Shown here piece by piece: positions 43,831 to 61,220 of a DNA stretch of 64,000 bases (position 1 is the stretch's first letter; every line of letters starts with the position of its first letter). The notes beneath the pieces were generated by a model, which worked only from the letters and a program-made list of their open reading frames with translations, did no database searches and had not been told where the DNA came from. The position numbers were made by a program, and so were the translations under genes. This stretch comes from Archilochus colubris (Eukaryota > Chordata > Aves > Apodiformes > Trochilidae), in the NCBI GenBank assembly GCA_023079485.1, contig CM041092.1:16257127-16321126 (forward strand), read 5' to 3'.

Positions 43831-45200
43831 GGAGGGGACACAGGCGCAGTGCAAGCCACGAGGGTTGAAACGCTGCAACGCATCGAGTTGCGTTTGCGCC
43901 TGCTGTGAAATGGCCCCGCTCTTCCCTCCGCAGAGACCCTACTGCGGCCTTACAGGAGGTGGAACTAGATGATTTTTAAGGTGTCTTCCGACACAAACAA
44001 TGCTATAATTAATTCCAAATGCCCACCTGGGGACAGACCTTTGGCTGCAGGAACAGCCCAGAGAGGCAGCAGCAGCCGTGGGCTCCTAGTTGCTTGGCCA
44101 CGGGTTTATTTCTCAGACCCAGGAGCCTGCACAGGCACAGTCCATGGCCTGCACCTGCACCACAGCTCTCCCAGGCTTGCACTGGAACTCAGCTGCTGCA
44201 CCCACATAGATGGGGGTGCAGGTGCCTGTGTCCCCCATGCCCAATGACCATGTTCAAAAGACACCCAAGTCGATCCTCCCTTCAAGGTTGCACCCAGGGC
44301 CAGCTTGCACCACCCACGGACGGCAATACCCTAGCTTTTCCTAGCCCAGAGCTGGGCCTTCACAGGCCAGTTGTGACTGGTGGAGGCAGTATGGGAAGCA
44401 CTGGACTTGTTCATGCACTCTGATCTACTATAAATGCTGTAGCAGTGAGCATGTTGATGAAGACTCCGCTGCAGGTGACAACCAGGCACCAGATGGTTGT
44501 GCTTAATCACAGGAGTCAAAGGCAGCAATACTCTCTTCCCCAGGGAAATCCACTGATGAGTGGTTTAGCAGCAAAAGCAATACCTAGGGTGCAGTTAACT
44601 GGTGAACACTCCTGGCACCAGACCCCTGCAAGTTGAAAGGGAGATAACTGTCTTGGAGAACTAAGGTGCACCCCTAGCCTGGGGCATGATGGTGTGCCAG
44701 AGTCAAGGTGTTATTACAGTACTGGTGCCCTGGGCACAGCTGGTGCAAGGTAGTGAGGAGGGGGAGAGAGTTCTTCCCAAGCACAGTGCCAGTGGGTGAG
44801 CAAGGCCCGGAGTGGCAGCACTTTGGGGCTGGCCAGAGCACTGAGCCCTTCCCCAGCCACATCTCTGGGGAGATCATGGGTTTTAGGATCCCCCATTTCC
44901 CCAGCTACAGTGGCACCTGGTGGCCATGCCCTCCACAGTTGCGGTCCTCAGAGCATGAATGGAGGGTGGGCTGGCATCACCCAGGCAAATCCTAGCTGTA
45001 AAGGAAAACCCTGGAAAGAACAAAGGTGGCTGAAAGTTTTTATAGCTCACTCCCAAGCATGGAAATGAGGTCTGTGCTGGGAGTGGGGAAGCACAGGTCC
45101 TTCCAGCCTATTTGTGCATTGGAAATGAGGAGCAAAGTGGCTCACCAGCTCTTTTGGGCACACAGCCCTAGTCCCCTGTGAGGTGTCCCTACACATGTGG
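43831..45200. other. Interval between NHEJ1 promoter and SLC23A3 stop codon
   Basis: Holds the presumed SLC23A3 3' UTR. The only clear minus-strand AATAAA lies at 44105-44110, about 1.1 kb past the stop, leaving only about 0.4 kb between the SLC23A3 transcript end and the NHEJ1 start. No other gene is visible. Confidence 0.6.
44105..44110 (-). terminator. Candidate SLC23A3 poly(A) signal
   Basis: TTTATT on the plus strand, AATAAA on the minus strand, downstream of the SLC23A3 stop. Nearest canonical hexamer I found; cleavage site not determined. Confidence 0.45.
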
Positions 45201-48200
45201 TCAAGCCACAGTGTGCCAACCAGGCATCTCTGTCTCGCTTGGCCTCCTGGACCGCTGCTGCTCCCCCAAGCCAGGTTTGGGTAGCAGGTGTGTCCCTTCC
45301 TCTGGGGCAGTGTTCCCCTCCTCGGGGGTACGGCTGTCCTCTTCGTCCTCCTCCTCCTGCTCACTCCCTGGGCAGAGGAAGCAGCAGGGGAAGGTTTTGC
45401 AGGAGGATGGCAGCAGCTTCCTCAGTGCAGCAGGGAGCCCATACACCCAGCTGGCCTCACCACTCTCTCCATGGGGGTGGTGACCACCTGCCCCAGCTTT
45501 CCAGAGTGCCAGGTCAGAGAGCAGCCCTCGCTCTTCCAGGGTACCTGCAACCAAGGGTGGTAGGCTGTGACATGGGACCAACTTCCTTCAGCTTCACCCT
45601 CCCAGCCTGTGTCAGCCCTGAGACCCCCAGCAGGGCTGCCTGGAAACAGAACCAGTGGTCTGGGGACAGTACCATGGCTAGGCCCAGCCCTCAGAACAGG
45701 GATTCATGGAGACATGCTATGGCATCCCCTCACCTGAGACTGTGTTCTCCAGGAAAAATGACAAGAACTCAGTTAAGAAGACAGGCATCATAAGCAGGGA
45801 GAGGAAGAAGAGGTCCAGGGGAACCCAACCTGTAGGGACAGTTCCAGAATCATCTAGGATATCCTAGCCCAGCAGTGGGGAAGGGACAGGAGCTGCTGTG
45901 GCAGATCTGGGGGTTGCAGAGGGAGCTGCCTTCTGCCATGAGCAGCTTCAGTCTCCCAGTGCATCAGGGGCATGCGACCACCATGTACAGAGATGTAGGA
46001 ACATCCCTACTACCTGTGGCCAGGTGAGCTGGAGCTGCGCTGAGCCACCGTGGCACTAGCAGTGCCATGAACATGGCGAAGCCAACAATGAAGATGTTCC
46101 TCCCCGAGTCGATGTCAGCATACTGGAAGTAGGAGATCCCCGTGCCCACAGCCACAGCGTAGGTGACGCAGAGCAATCCTCCTGTGAGAGGAAGCAGTCA
46201 GGCAGCACCGGGCAGGCTCCGGGCACCACGGCACAGGGGATGGGCACGATACACACCGTGAACAGCCAGTGGGATGCAAGTGAGGATCCCCACCAGCCTT
46301 GGGGACATGCCCAGCACCACACACGCCAGCGCGCTTATTTGCACCGGGAAGCGAGAACCAGCCTGGCAGAAAGGAGGGTGGGATAGTGAGGATGGGGAGT
46401 GTCACCCCCCTTTCTGTCCCCCCCTCACAGTGCCACAGACCCATCTTTCACAGTGCTGGCTCAGTGACAACCCGGGTGCTACGATTCCCCCACACCTCCT
46501 GATCCGTGGCCTCCCTGTGTCTTGTGGCCCTTCCTCCCCCCACCCCAGGCATACCTGTGTGAGGCCGGTGACACAGGCATTGGCAATGCTGGCAGCCGTA
46601 CCCCCCGGGGTGCCCAGCAGCCCTGCCAGCAGGCTGCCCAGCCCTTCTGTGCAGAGCCCCCGGTTGCAGGCGTGAGGGGGAAGACGAGGGGCTCGCAGCA
46701 GCCTCCCACACAGCACGTAGCAGCTCATTGAGTTCATGCTGCAACCGATGGCCATGGTGATGCCCACTGCCAGTGCACGGGGGGTGAGCAGTGGCCACCC
46801 CCCCTTACCTGCAGCAGAGGGAGAGGGATGGGTGGCAAGGGACCTTGCTGAGGGCAAATGGCTGCACCCAGCCCTGCCACCCCCAACCTGTGTAGGGGAT
46901 GCGAAGCCAAGGGGCATGGAAGGTGCTATTGGCCCAGGACAGTTGTGCTGTAGCCAGGTCCACTGATTCCCAGGGCACACGGAAGTGGCTGAGGATGGCA
47001 CAGAGGATGCAAACGCCAGCGAACGGAAGCAGTACCTGAAAGGCACCAAGGAGAACCTCAGCAGGGGACCTTCCTCCCATAGCTGCCCTGTCCAGCACCC
47101 TGCTTGCTGTACCCCAAACAACAGGCCCTTGGCTGTTATCTCTCCCAAGAAGCCATCTCATATCTCTCTTGCAAGGAGCATCCCAGGCTCTGCTGCTCCA
47201 ACACTCCTGCGTGCAGGTACCCCGTACTACCCCAACAGCACCCACATTCTGGGAACTGCACTGGGACTTCTCATCCCTGCCTCTGCTCCCAACAGCTGGC
47301 CCTGCTCCAGGATCCCCCTGATAGATCCCGCCTACACCTACACCAAAGAGCCAGGCTCGGAGAAGAGCCTGGGCACAGCAGAGGGAGTAGGAACAGACAA
47401 GCCACGGTACCGAGAATGTGCGCAAAGTGGGAATGGATGTCTCTGTAGAGCCCCCCCGAACCTGGGTCCAGGCACAGAAGGGCAAGTGACAGGACCCCAG
47501 GTGCTGGGAGAAGGTGACAGCAAGGAGCATGAACCTAGGAGAGAGAACACAGATCACCATGCAGCATCACAGACATGGGGGGCCCAAATGTGCGTCATGC
47601 ACTTCAGGAATGCCTCATTCCTGTCTCCATGGTGAAGGGAAGCCCTGGGGGCTGCACATCAGTGTGGGGCCCAAGCTCACGTACAGCAGTGCTACCCCCC
47701 AGTTAGCAGAGCAGAAGAAAGCAGCCTCCTTGTATGCAGACAACCCAATGATGGAGAGGCTGGGGGCCAGGACCATGGGCCCACAGTGCTGGACTGCCCA
47801 CCCACACACACCAGACACTCCTAGTGCCATCTGAACCAGCCCAGAGACCAGCACAGCTCCAGAGACCTGCAGGAAGAAAGGGTGGGATCCAGGGGACAGG
47901 ATACACAGACAGCAGCCCAACACTTCCCCTTGGCCACACTCCCACCACCCCAGTACCTTGTTCCCCATGCTTCTCTCACCCCAAGCCCAGGAGAAGATAT
48001 GCACCCACATACACCTTTGCACATCTCCTGTGTCACTCATATTCATGGCAATTCCCAGGAGGGCTGGGAAAGGGGCTGGAGGGTGCATAGATGCAGGTAG
48101 TAGCTGGGGTGCTGGTAGAACAGGAGGACAGGGGACCCCCAGGATGGCACAGGAGCACCCACCTCTCGCAGTGAGGCAACCCGGCTCCCTTTGTTGGTGC

Positions 48201-49644
48201 AGTGTGGTGCAGGGCAAATGCTGGACACAGCTGTACCTGGAAGGGAATTTCAGAAGAATACAATGCACATGGACACTGGGCTCCTGGAGCCAGGTCCAAA
48301 AGAATGCAGCACAGAGGCTGCTGGCTGGAGAAGGGCCAGCATGCCAGGCACAGTACTCCCACTAATCCTGACCCTGGGGAAGAGACCAGATATGTTGTTG
48401 GTGTGCTCAGGGGTGAGCAGGGTGCTGTGCACCATCACCAGAGAGGCCAGCAGGCAGGACCTGTTGCTACCTCTCATCCCTACCCAGTGCAGCAGACACC
48501 TCCCCATCACTGTTCCCCTGGCACTGGAATGGCTGAGGTCCCGTGGGATGCAGGCTTCAGGGCTGTGCTCACCGTTTCTTTCCATGGTGACACCGAGGGA
48601 CAGGTGGGAGCTCAGCACCATGGCAGGGACGAGGTACTCAAAGGATGGTATTTGAACCAGTGGCAGCCTGGGGAATGGGAAGGAAAGGAACTGAGAAGCC
48701 TAAAGTGGCAGGAGCCTAAAGGGCCACATCCCAAACATGCCCTAGCACATCCCAAGCCTCAGCAATGGGATGTGTGCAGGGGTCAGGGGCTTTGCCGAAG
48801 TGCACACCCAGCCCCTGCACAGGGCAAGGGCACCACAGGCACCAATGGCCTGGAGGAACTACATGTGACGCTGCAGCCAGGCAGTGAGGAGCTAGGGGAA
48901 AGCACAGCAATTTTACTAGAGGGATGTGGGAAAGGAGGATGCAGTAATGCTGGAGGGGGGACAGCCATGCAAAGATGCAGAGCGAGGGCTTGTCTTCATG
49001 CCTCTTCCCACCTCCAGCAAAGTTTGTGTTTCCCTGGCCTAGAAGGGGGCCATGCCATGCCATGCCAAGGCATCACACTCCTCCTGGTGACAGATGTATC
49101 CCCTTCTCCCTTGCTCACCGGCTCCCCAGGGTGGTCTGCAGCACCGTGGAGATACCACAAGCAAAGAGGCTGCTTGCCAGTAGCTCACTGGTGGCCTGGG
49201 CATGGGGCTGGTCTTCAGGCAGGGTGGGCAGCAGGAGGAGGTGGAAGATGCAGAGCAAGGAGGCCTGCACAACCAGGTGCTGTGCAGGAAAGAGGAGGTG
49301 GTCACAATTCTCTGTGGCACTGAGATGTAGCCCCCTGGGTGGATATATGTTCAACAACACACCCAGACAGCACCCACCCTCACCCACTCCCTTCCCAGCC
49401 TCCCTGCCCAGAGTCCCAACCACCCTTTACCAGGCAGGATGCAGTCCCTGCCCTGCCACCCATCAGGATCCCAGCCCTCCCCCCATCTCTCTGGCTGATC
49501 ACTGTGGTTCCCCCTTACCTGGAGGGCTAAGCAGCAGTTCAGCACCCAGGAGCACATCTTTTGCGGGAAGCAGGATGCAAGCACAGGACTCCTGGCACCA
49601 GGTGCTCCACCATAGCTCCCATTTATGGTGCTGCCTCCCTGCAT
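45201..49644 (-). CDS. SLC23A3: SLC23A3 (SVCT3), nucleobase/ascorbate-family membrane transporter
   Basis: Multi-pass plasma-membrane protein of the SLC23 family; substrate poorly established. Coding exons: 49519-49644, 49119-49279, 48573-48667, 48163-48236, 47685-47866, 47411-47534, 46888-47035, 46555-46808, 46257-46362, 46014-46181, 45734-45829, 45201-45544; phases agree throughout, 625 codons (human 610). Hallmarks matching human SLC23A3: CCLALQ then SLLCIFHLLLL, VSGAVLVSGLVQ, HCGPMVLAPSL, FSQHLGSC, WPLLTPRALAVGI, YADIDSGRNIFIVGF (from residue 444) and ENTVSGTLEERG. The family signature QNxGxxxxTR is degenerate here (NACVTGLTQ, residues 380-388), as in human SLC23A3. The C-terminus is acidic (EQEEEDEED). 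The start is the first in-frame ATG after a stop at 49750-49752; an upstream coding exon is not excluded. No disruption, so probably functional. Confidence 0.94.
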
Positions 49645-50640
49645 GGCTCCTGGTTTGTGGTCGGAGCCTGCCCACCCCCCTAGGGGCTCCTCACAGCCCA
49701 CACACAGCTGAACTTCCACCTTCTGAAGGAGCTGCCCCAAGGTTAGCCATTAACTTGAGTTGGTGAGTAACCTGCCCTTGCAGCCAGGAATGCAAGTGTC
49801 ACCCTTGGTTGTCACCAACAGAGCCAGGTGACAGCCTGGCCAGGACACCAGATACTTGTAACCTTACAAACTGACACCTTACCAGGTCCCATCTCTGCCT
49901 CCTGTGGCACAGACTGAGCTACCACACAGACACCCCTGCTTCCATGTGCTTGGAGCATCCCCAAGAGCAGCAAGCTCGAGCTCCAGCATGCCCTGCCCAT
50001 GCTTGCTCCTCCCTTGCCCTCCCACTCCGGCCCTTCCTCATCATCACCCCCTGACAACCCCAGTAAAAGCTGCACAGGAGCCCTCAAGTCCTGCTATGTC
50101 CCTCTGTGGGCACTGTGCCTGCACCAGCAGGGTCCCCCATGCTCCTAGTAGGAGGGCACCAAATCTATGCTGCTGGACAAGGATGCCAGGAACAAGAGCT
50201 GCCTGCTCAGCTGGGAAAGCTGCCGAGGGAAGAGATGCAGGGGATGCTTGTGCTTTTGTCACAGGGCAGAGGTGGCTGTGCCAGGGACCACAACAATGAC
50301 CCAGCCAAACTCTTACTGCTCAGGGCTCATACAGACTGCAGAGCAAAGAGCAGCAGAGCCCATGCATTCTCCACATTCCCAAGGATGGGGAACCTCCTCT
50401 GTCCCACTGCCCCTACCTTCTCCCCAGACACCAAACCATTCCATCCTGTCACCAATGTCTAGTTCCCCTCGAGCCCCACAGGACAGGCCTCACAGTGCTC
50501 CTGAGCTCACTTCCCAGCACCAAGGTCTGCCTTGCACCATGGCTCAGAGCAAGCACTGCCTGATGTAACCACACAGCCGGGGCTGGCTAGTCGGCTCAGC
50601 ATGCTTCCGGCACAGGGCAGCTCAGTGAGACGAGGCAGAT
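49645..50640. other. Interval upstream of SLC23A3
   Basis: About 1 kb between the SLC23A3 ATG and the CNPPD1 poly(A) signal. It must hold the SLC23A3 promoter and 5' UTR, but I see no CpG island, TATA box or strong motif, consistent with a tissue-restricted promoter. Confidence 0.5.
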
Positions 50641-50657
50641 GCAGAGAAAGAACTACT

Positions 50658-50663
50658 TTTATT
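50658..50663 (-). terminator. CNPPD1 poly(A) signal
   Basis: Minus-strand AATAAA (CCAATAAAAGTAG) about 0.8 kb downstream of the CNPPD1 stop; nearest canonical signal, implying a 3' UTR spanning roughly 50,640-51,485. Confidence 0.65.
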
Positions 50664-51485
50664 GGAAGAGATTTGAATCTACAAAAGAGTGAAAAACGGG
50701 TGTAAAATCCATAGTAAAAAGAAGGGGAGCAAAGAGCTGGGCTGGTTAGCAAGACAAGACACCTTCTACCCACCCCAAGGAGCAGTCAGGACACTGTTTG
50801 CTCACAGCCACAGAGAGCTGGGATATGGGATGGGGTCAGTGAGCACCCCAGTTTCAAAGCAATCACACAAGGTAAGGAAGCCCAACCTTAACCACACCTC
50901 ACACCTCCACACCCAGTAGGGCACAACTTTCCCTGGAACAGAGACACAGTGAAGTCCCCTCTTGGTGTGACCCTTGCACCTCATGAAAAGTGGCCCAGCA
51001 GCCCCCAAATAAAATTGCTTTTCCAGCCAGTCAGCTCAGGTTACCTACTCCCTCCTCCTTCTACCACCTCTCGCCTCACTCAGGCATCCCACCTCCTCCC
51101 AGAGTCCCCCACTAGCCCACTGGGGTCACTGCCCCAGCCCCTCCACCCTGCACACACAGCCCCAGCATCCAACATCCCACACACCTCTGCTCAGCACCAC
51201 AAAGGGCCACCCACTAGCTACAGAGGTACACCTCACCCTAGCACCCCATTCTTACCCTCCAGCTAGTACATTCTGAACCCAGCATCCCAACAGTAAGCCA
51301 ACTCTGTCCCAACTTGTCCCAGTAGCCACCAAAGTGAAAGACACCCCTGCCCTGGGTTGGGGGGACACAAGTGCTGGTTTGGAAATAACAAAAAGGCCCC
51401 CAGCTTCATGCAGCCCCGAGGAGTGCAGGGAAGTGAGTTGTGCCACAGTAGGAGGGAAGGCAAAAGGGGCTGCTGCCCCACGCTC

Positions 51486-57159
<5,674 letters not shown>

Positions 57160-57372
57160 CCCGCCCGTCCCCGGGGTGCCGGGCCGCGCCGAGGCAGAGG
57201 CCGTGATGGGTGACCTGCGTGACGGCGCCACAGCCCCCCACTAGGCCGCGCCCTGCCACCCTCCCGCCTTCCGCTTCCGGTACGGGCGGCGCCCGAGCCC
57301 GAGCCGCACCTGCGCAGAGCGCCCCGCCTCGCCCTCCCCCGCGCGCCCGCTCCCTCCTGCTGCCGAGCGCGC

Positions 57373-57383
57373 TGCGCATGCGC
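57373..57383. promoter_or_regulatory. NRF1 site
   Basis: Exact palindromic TGCGCATGCGC, the NRF1 consensus, midway between the two divergent start codons and closer to RETREG2. Confidence 0.7.
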
Positions 57384-57494
57384 GCGGCGCCAGCGGCCGC
57401 CGCTCCCCGTCAGGCGGTGCCGCCCGCCCGGGCCGGTGCAGCCTTCCTGCCCGCGGTGACAGCAGCCCCTCCCGCCCCCCCCCCTCCCGCAGCC

Positions 57495-60066
57495 ATGGCG
57501 AGCGGCCGGGCCGAGGAGGCAGCGGCAGCGGCGGCCGAGGAGGAGGAGGAGGAGGAGGCGGCGGCAGCGGCGGCGGCGCGGCTAGCGGCGGCGCTGCGGC
57601 AGCGGCTGCGGGGCTGGGAGGCGGCGCTGGCGGCGGCGCAGCGGCTGCTGGTGTGGGAGAGGCCGCTGCACAGCCTGGTCACTGCCGCCGCGCTCGGCGG
57701 GGCCCTCTGGTGAGCCGGGGCGAGGGGGGGGGCAGGCAGGCCGCGGCGGGGCTCGGGCCGGCGGCTCCGGCAGCGGGCGAGTGCTGCTGATCCGGCCCCC
57801 GGTGCCGCTGGCGGTCTGCTCTGTGGTGCCCACGGTCCGTGTTTCTGCACCGCAGCGGCGGGCCGAGAGGAACCGCGCTGTTTTCTTCCGGCAGGCCCCG
57901 CCCTGAGGGGAGAAAGTGCCAAGAGCTCGGGCAGTATTTGCCCCGCGATAATAAAACGCAGCTGGGCCCAACTGGAAGCTCGCCCAGGCACGCTTGCTGG
58001 TTAATTTTTGCATCCGTGTTTTATCGGTTCGCTGCACCTCGTAGCCGCGGTCGGTGATCCCCATGGCCCCCTGCAGCGGCCGGCTGCCCTGAGGCGTTTA
58101 ATTTAAGCCTTTCTGCTCATTGATCTTTTTTTCTGGAGGGAGCTGATTTTTGGTGCAAAGGCCGAGGCTGCTCGGTTTGGATCCGAGCATCTTCCCCCCC
58201 CCGTATGCCTTCCCTTCTCTGCCCCTCGAGTAGGGCAGCAGCACCAGGGTGCTGAGTGGCAGAGACCAGCTGTGGATGGTAATGAAAAACATCCTCCGTG
58301 TTTGTATAAACAGTGAGTCAGTTTTGTTGGCAAAAAAAAAAAAAATCTAGCCAACGGTTTTCCCATCAGAAAAGGTCAGCGCTGGCTGGGGAACGAGCTA
58401 AGCATTGGTTGCAGATGAAATAGGAAGGGACAGGGTCTTAAACCAGAGAAGGGGGAAGTATGTGACCAAAACAGCCTTTGAAGTCACTCTGAAAGGCTGC
58501 TTACATTATGCATCTGCATGATTATCAGAGGTAGTGCGTATTTCAAGGATTTTGTACTCTCTCAGTGAGAAAGGTATGACAGCAGAGCTTTTTAAGTTAA
58601 TGGGGGAGGGAGAGGCATGGCAGGGGTGGTAGACAATGATGGCTAAGGGGCTGTGAGGAAAAAGGTGGAGAAAAACAGAGAGTGCCCAGAATATGGGACA
58701 GCAGAGAGAGATTTAGATATTGCAGAGAAGGCAGAATTCTTTACATCCATGGAGGATTCAGCCAGCATCCTTCAACTGCAGTTTATAAATGAGGTAGAAT
58801 AGAAGGAAATTCTTCCAGGGCTGACATATTAAGCTACAGAATTATTGTCCCACAAGAAGGAAAAAACCCATTTTTATTTAGGTTTTTGTAGGTCCTGTAG
58901 GCCAATGGAAAGTGTGTGGGTTTCATTCTGTATAACCCAATAAGACAGATCTTGCTCCCAGGTCCCCTGCCCCTGACTGTCGCTTGTTGGGAAGTACAGC
59001 CCTCCCCTGTGCTGCATGGCAAGATGCTCTCCAACTCCAATCACTGCTGCATTTAAGATTAGTTATTGGCAAATACTGAAGAAGAGCAAGTTAAAATGGT
59101 GGAGCAGCTCTTCCTTTCTGGAAAAGAGTTTTCTCTAAAGGGATGAGGATAAGTGCGCTTCCCCAGCATTTGTTTCTGGAGTGACTTAGGAACAGCTCCT
59201 CTGAGCTGGAGGGAAGTGCTGATGCTCTTGCTTGGAGGAAAGGAGGAATGCAGACTGCCACTGATGGTGCAAGTGGCACCCTGGAACCTTTGTTGTTCAG
59301 TCAACATGGAGTGGGGAGGTAAACTCCGTGATGGGTGGATTGCATGTCTGCCTGTGTGAGCAGTATTGCTTTATCTGACTTTTGGCTCATGTCAAGGTGT
59401 CAGTGAGGGACCAGAAAGGTTTTATGATAGAGTCAAATGAGCAACTAAGCCATTTAAGTGCTGGCTCTGATTAAATTGGAAGAGGTTTGTGATAAAAGAA
59501 AAGGCATCTAGAAGCAAGTGTAGCATGTGGTTTGGTGCTGCCTGCAATAATGCTAGACCTTGTGATGACAAACAGGACATAAGTTTTCAGCAAACAGGCT
59601 GATTCTCAACCAGTAATCTATATTTACATTATCTAGAGCCTTTGCCTTGATGAGTTGGAGGCACTTGTACTCATACAAGGGAACATTAGCCTTGTTTCAC
59701 AACTGAAGGAGGAGCTCAGGAGCAGGAGAGGGGAGTGCTGGGACATGGCAGGTAGTCAGCTGCCTGGTGGTGGGCAAAGGTGCCATTTGAGAACCTGCTG
59801 TGGTGGGGGTGGGTGTCTGCAGAGTACAATGCTTGCTGCAGCAGCCAGTAGCAGTTGGATGTTTCTGCTTTGCTAAACACTGAGCCGTATTTGTTTTCTC
59901 ATCAAGAGTAGTAACTTGCTTCCTTTTTCTTGCCTGACAATTTCTTGTTTGGTTTCTAGGTTGTTTTCCTCCACCTCCCTGAGACCCCTCTTTCTTCTCA
60001 GCATGTCCCTTCTTGGCATCCTCTTGCTGGAGAGGTGGAAGCCCAGGTTCCTGTTTGACTTCTCAG
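57495..60066 (+). CDS. RETREG2: RETREG2 (FAM134A), 5' portion: first two coding exons
   Basis: Reticulophagy-regulator family protein; a reticulon-homology domain inserts as hairpins in the ER membrane to curve it and links to autophagy. Exon 1 is 57495-57709 (ATG in context GCCATGG; donor CTCTG|GTGAGC) and exon 2 is 59960-60066 (acceptor TTTCTAG|GTTG; donor CTCAG|GTATGT). The split Trp codon joins ...AALGGALW to [13 protein letters not shown], matching human ...ALNGLFWLLSSSSLRPFFLL. The N-terminus has an Ala/Glu low-complexity stretch (E15-E21), then [20 protein letters not shown] and the first membrane hairpin, ending [11 protein letters not shown]. Later exons, including the LC3-interacting region, must lie right of 64,000; I found no third exon in 60,067-64,000. 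Confidence 0.94.
57537..57577 (+). repeat. Coding (GAG)7/(GCG)n trinucleotide tract in RETREG2 exon 1
   Basis: Seven GAG codons (57537-57557) followed by GCG/GCA codons encode poly-Glu then poly-Ala. Such tracts vary in length between individuals and species and are difficult to sequence. Confidence 0.9.
57710..59959 (+). other. RETREG2 intron 1
   Basis: 2.25-kb intron; its first 200 bp belong to the CpG island. A short poly(A) run lies near 58,331. I see no other feature. Confidence 0.85.
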
Positions 60067-60168
60067 GTATGTGATGGGTAGCACTGTAGCTAGTGACACA
60101 GTTCTACTGTTACCAGCTGCTGGGCTGTGGCTGCAGCCTGTCCTGTCCCGGCTCCCTCATAGGTCATG

Positions 60169-61220
60169 TGTGGTGAGTTGACCCTGGCTGGATGCCAGGT
60201 GCCCTCCAGAGCTGCTCTATCACTCCCCTCCTCAGCTGGACATTGAGAGAAAGTGTAATGAAATGCTCATTAGTTGAGATAAGGACAGGGGGAGCTCACT
60301 CAACAGTTACTGTCACAGATAAAACAGACTTGGGGAAATTAGTTTAATTTATTATCAACCAAAATCACAGTAGGATAATGAGGTATAAAACTAAATCTTA
60401 AAGCACCTTCTACCCACCTCTTCCTTCTTCCCAGCTTTAGCTTTATTCCTGGTTCCTCTGCCTCCTCCCCATGGAGGAGGACAAGGAATGGGGTTTGCAG
60501 TAATTTCATCACACATTGTCTCTGCCACTCCTTCCTCATCACAGGGAAGACTCCTCACTCTTCCCCTGTTCCAGCATTGGGTCCCTCCCAACTCTCCACA
60601 AACTTCTCCAAAATGAGTACTTCCCATGTGCTGCAGTTCTTCACAAATTGCTCCAGCATGAGTCCCCAGTGGGGTCACAAGTCCTGCCAGCAAGCCTGCT
60701 CTGCTCCATTGTGGGCTCCTCTCCACAGGTCCTGCCAGGAGCCTGCTCCAGGACAGGCTTCCCATAGGGTCACAGACTCCTTTGGGCATCCAGCTACTCA
60801 GGTGTGGAGTCCTTCATGGGCTGCAGGTCGATTATCTGCCTCACTGTGGACCTCTGTGGGCTGCAGGGGTCAGCCTGCCTCACCATGGTCTTCACCATGG
60901 GCTGCAGAAGAATTTGTTTTGGCACCTGCAGCATCTCCTCGCCCTCCTTCACTGACCTTGGTGTCTGCAGAGTTTTTTCTCTCACATATCCTGACTCCTC
61001 TTTCTGGCTGCAGTTTTTGTTGAGCAGCTTTTTTTCAACCTGTCTTAAGCATGTTGTTGCAGAGGCACTACCACCTTTGCTGATGGGCTTGGCCAGTGGT
61101 AGGTCCCTCTTGGAGCCAGTGGCATGGGCTCTGTCAGACATGGGGGAGGTCTCTAGCAGCTTCTCACAGAAGGCACTCCTGTAGCCTCCTGCTGCCACCT
61201 TGCCATGAAAACCAAATAAA
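60169..61220 (+). mobile_element. Probable LTR of an ERVL-type avian retroelement
   Basis: A roughly 1-kb block beginning TGTGGTGAGTTGACCCTGGC, with GCTGCTCTATCACTCCCCTC and repeated GGGCTGCAG / CACCATGG / TGGGCTCCT phrases, ending near an AATAAA at 61215-61220. I recognise this text as a dispersed repeat common in bird, especially songbird, genomes. Family assignment is from memory and approximate. No clean target duplication was found, suggesting it is older than the solo LTR at 13.2 kb. The modest ORFs inside it are repeat-derived. Confidence 0.6.

Noticed and set aside
47681..47684. GTGAGC donor 4 nt downstream as the end of SLC23A3 exon 5
   Set aside because: It would shift the frame; the GTACGT donor restores ...VALLFMLLAVTFSQHLGSC, which matches the family.
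48202..49323. Open frame of 373 codons on the plus strand
   Set aside because: It is antisense to verified SLC23A3 exons and introns, has biased low-complexity composition and no recognisable domain. GC-rich antisense frames often stay open by chance.
49645..49740. Extending SLC23A3 exon 1 to a non-ATG start at 49740
   Set aside because: That codon is TTG; no ATG lies between the in-frame stop at 49750-49752 and the ATG at 49644.
57210..57494. Upstream in-frame extension of the RETREG2 reading frame, Pro/Ala/Arg-rich
   Set aside because: It lies in promoter CpG-island DNA, has no family resemblance and is out-competed by the ATG at 57495 in strong context, where human-like sequence begins.
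60516..61184. Overlapping open frames of 80-150 codons in RETREG2 intron 2
   Set aside because: They fall inside the LTR-type repeat and consist of its repeated phrases; they are not RETREG2 exons and show no retroviral protein motif.
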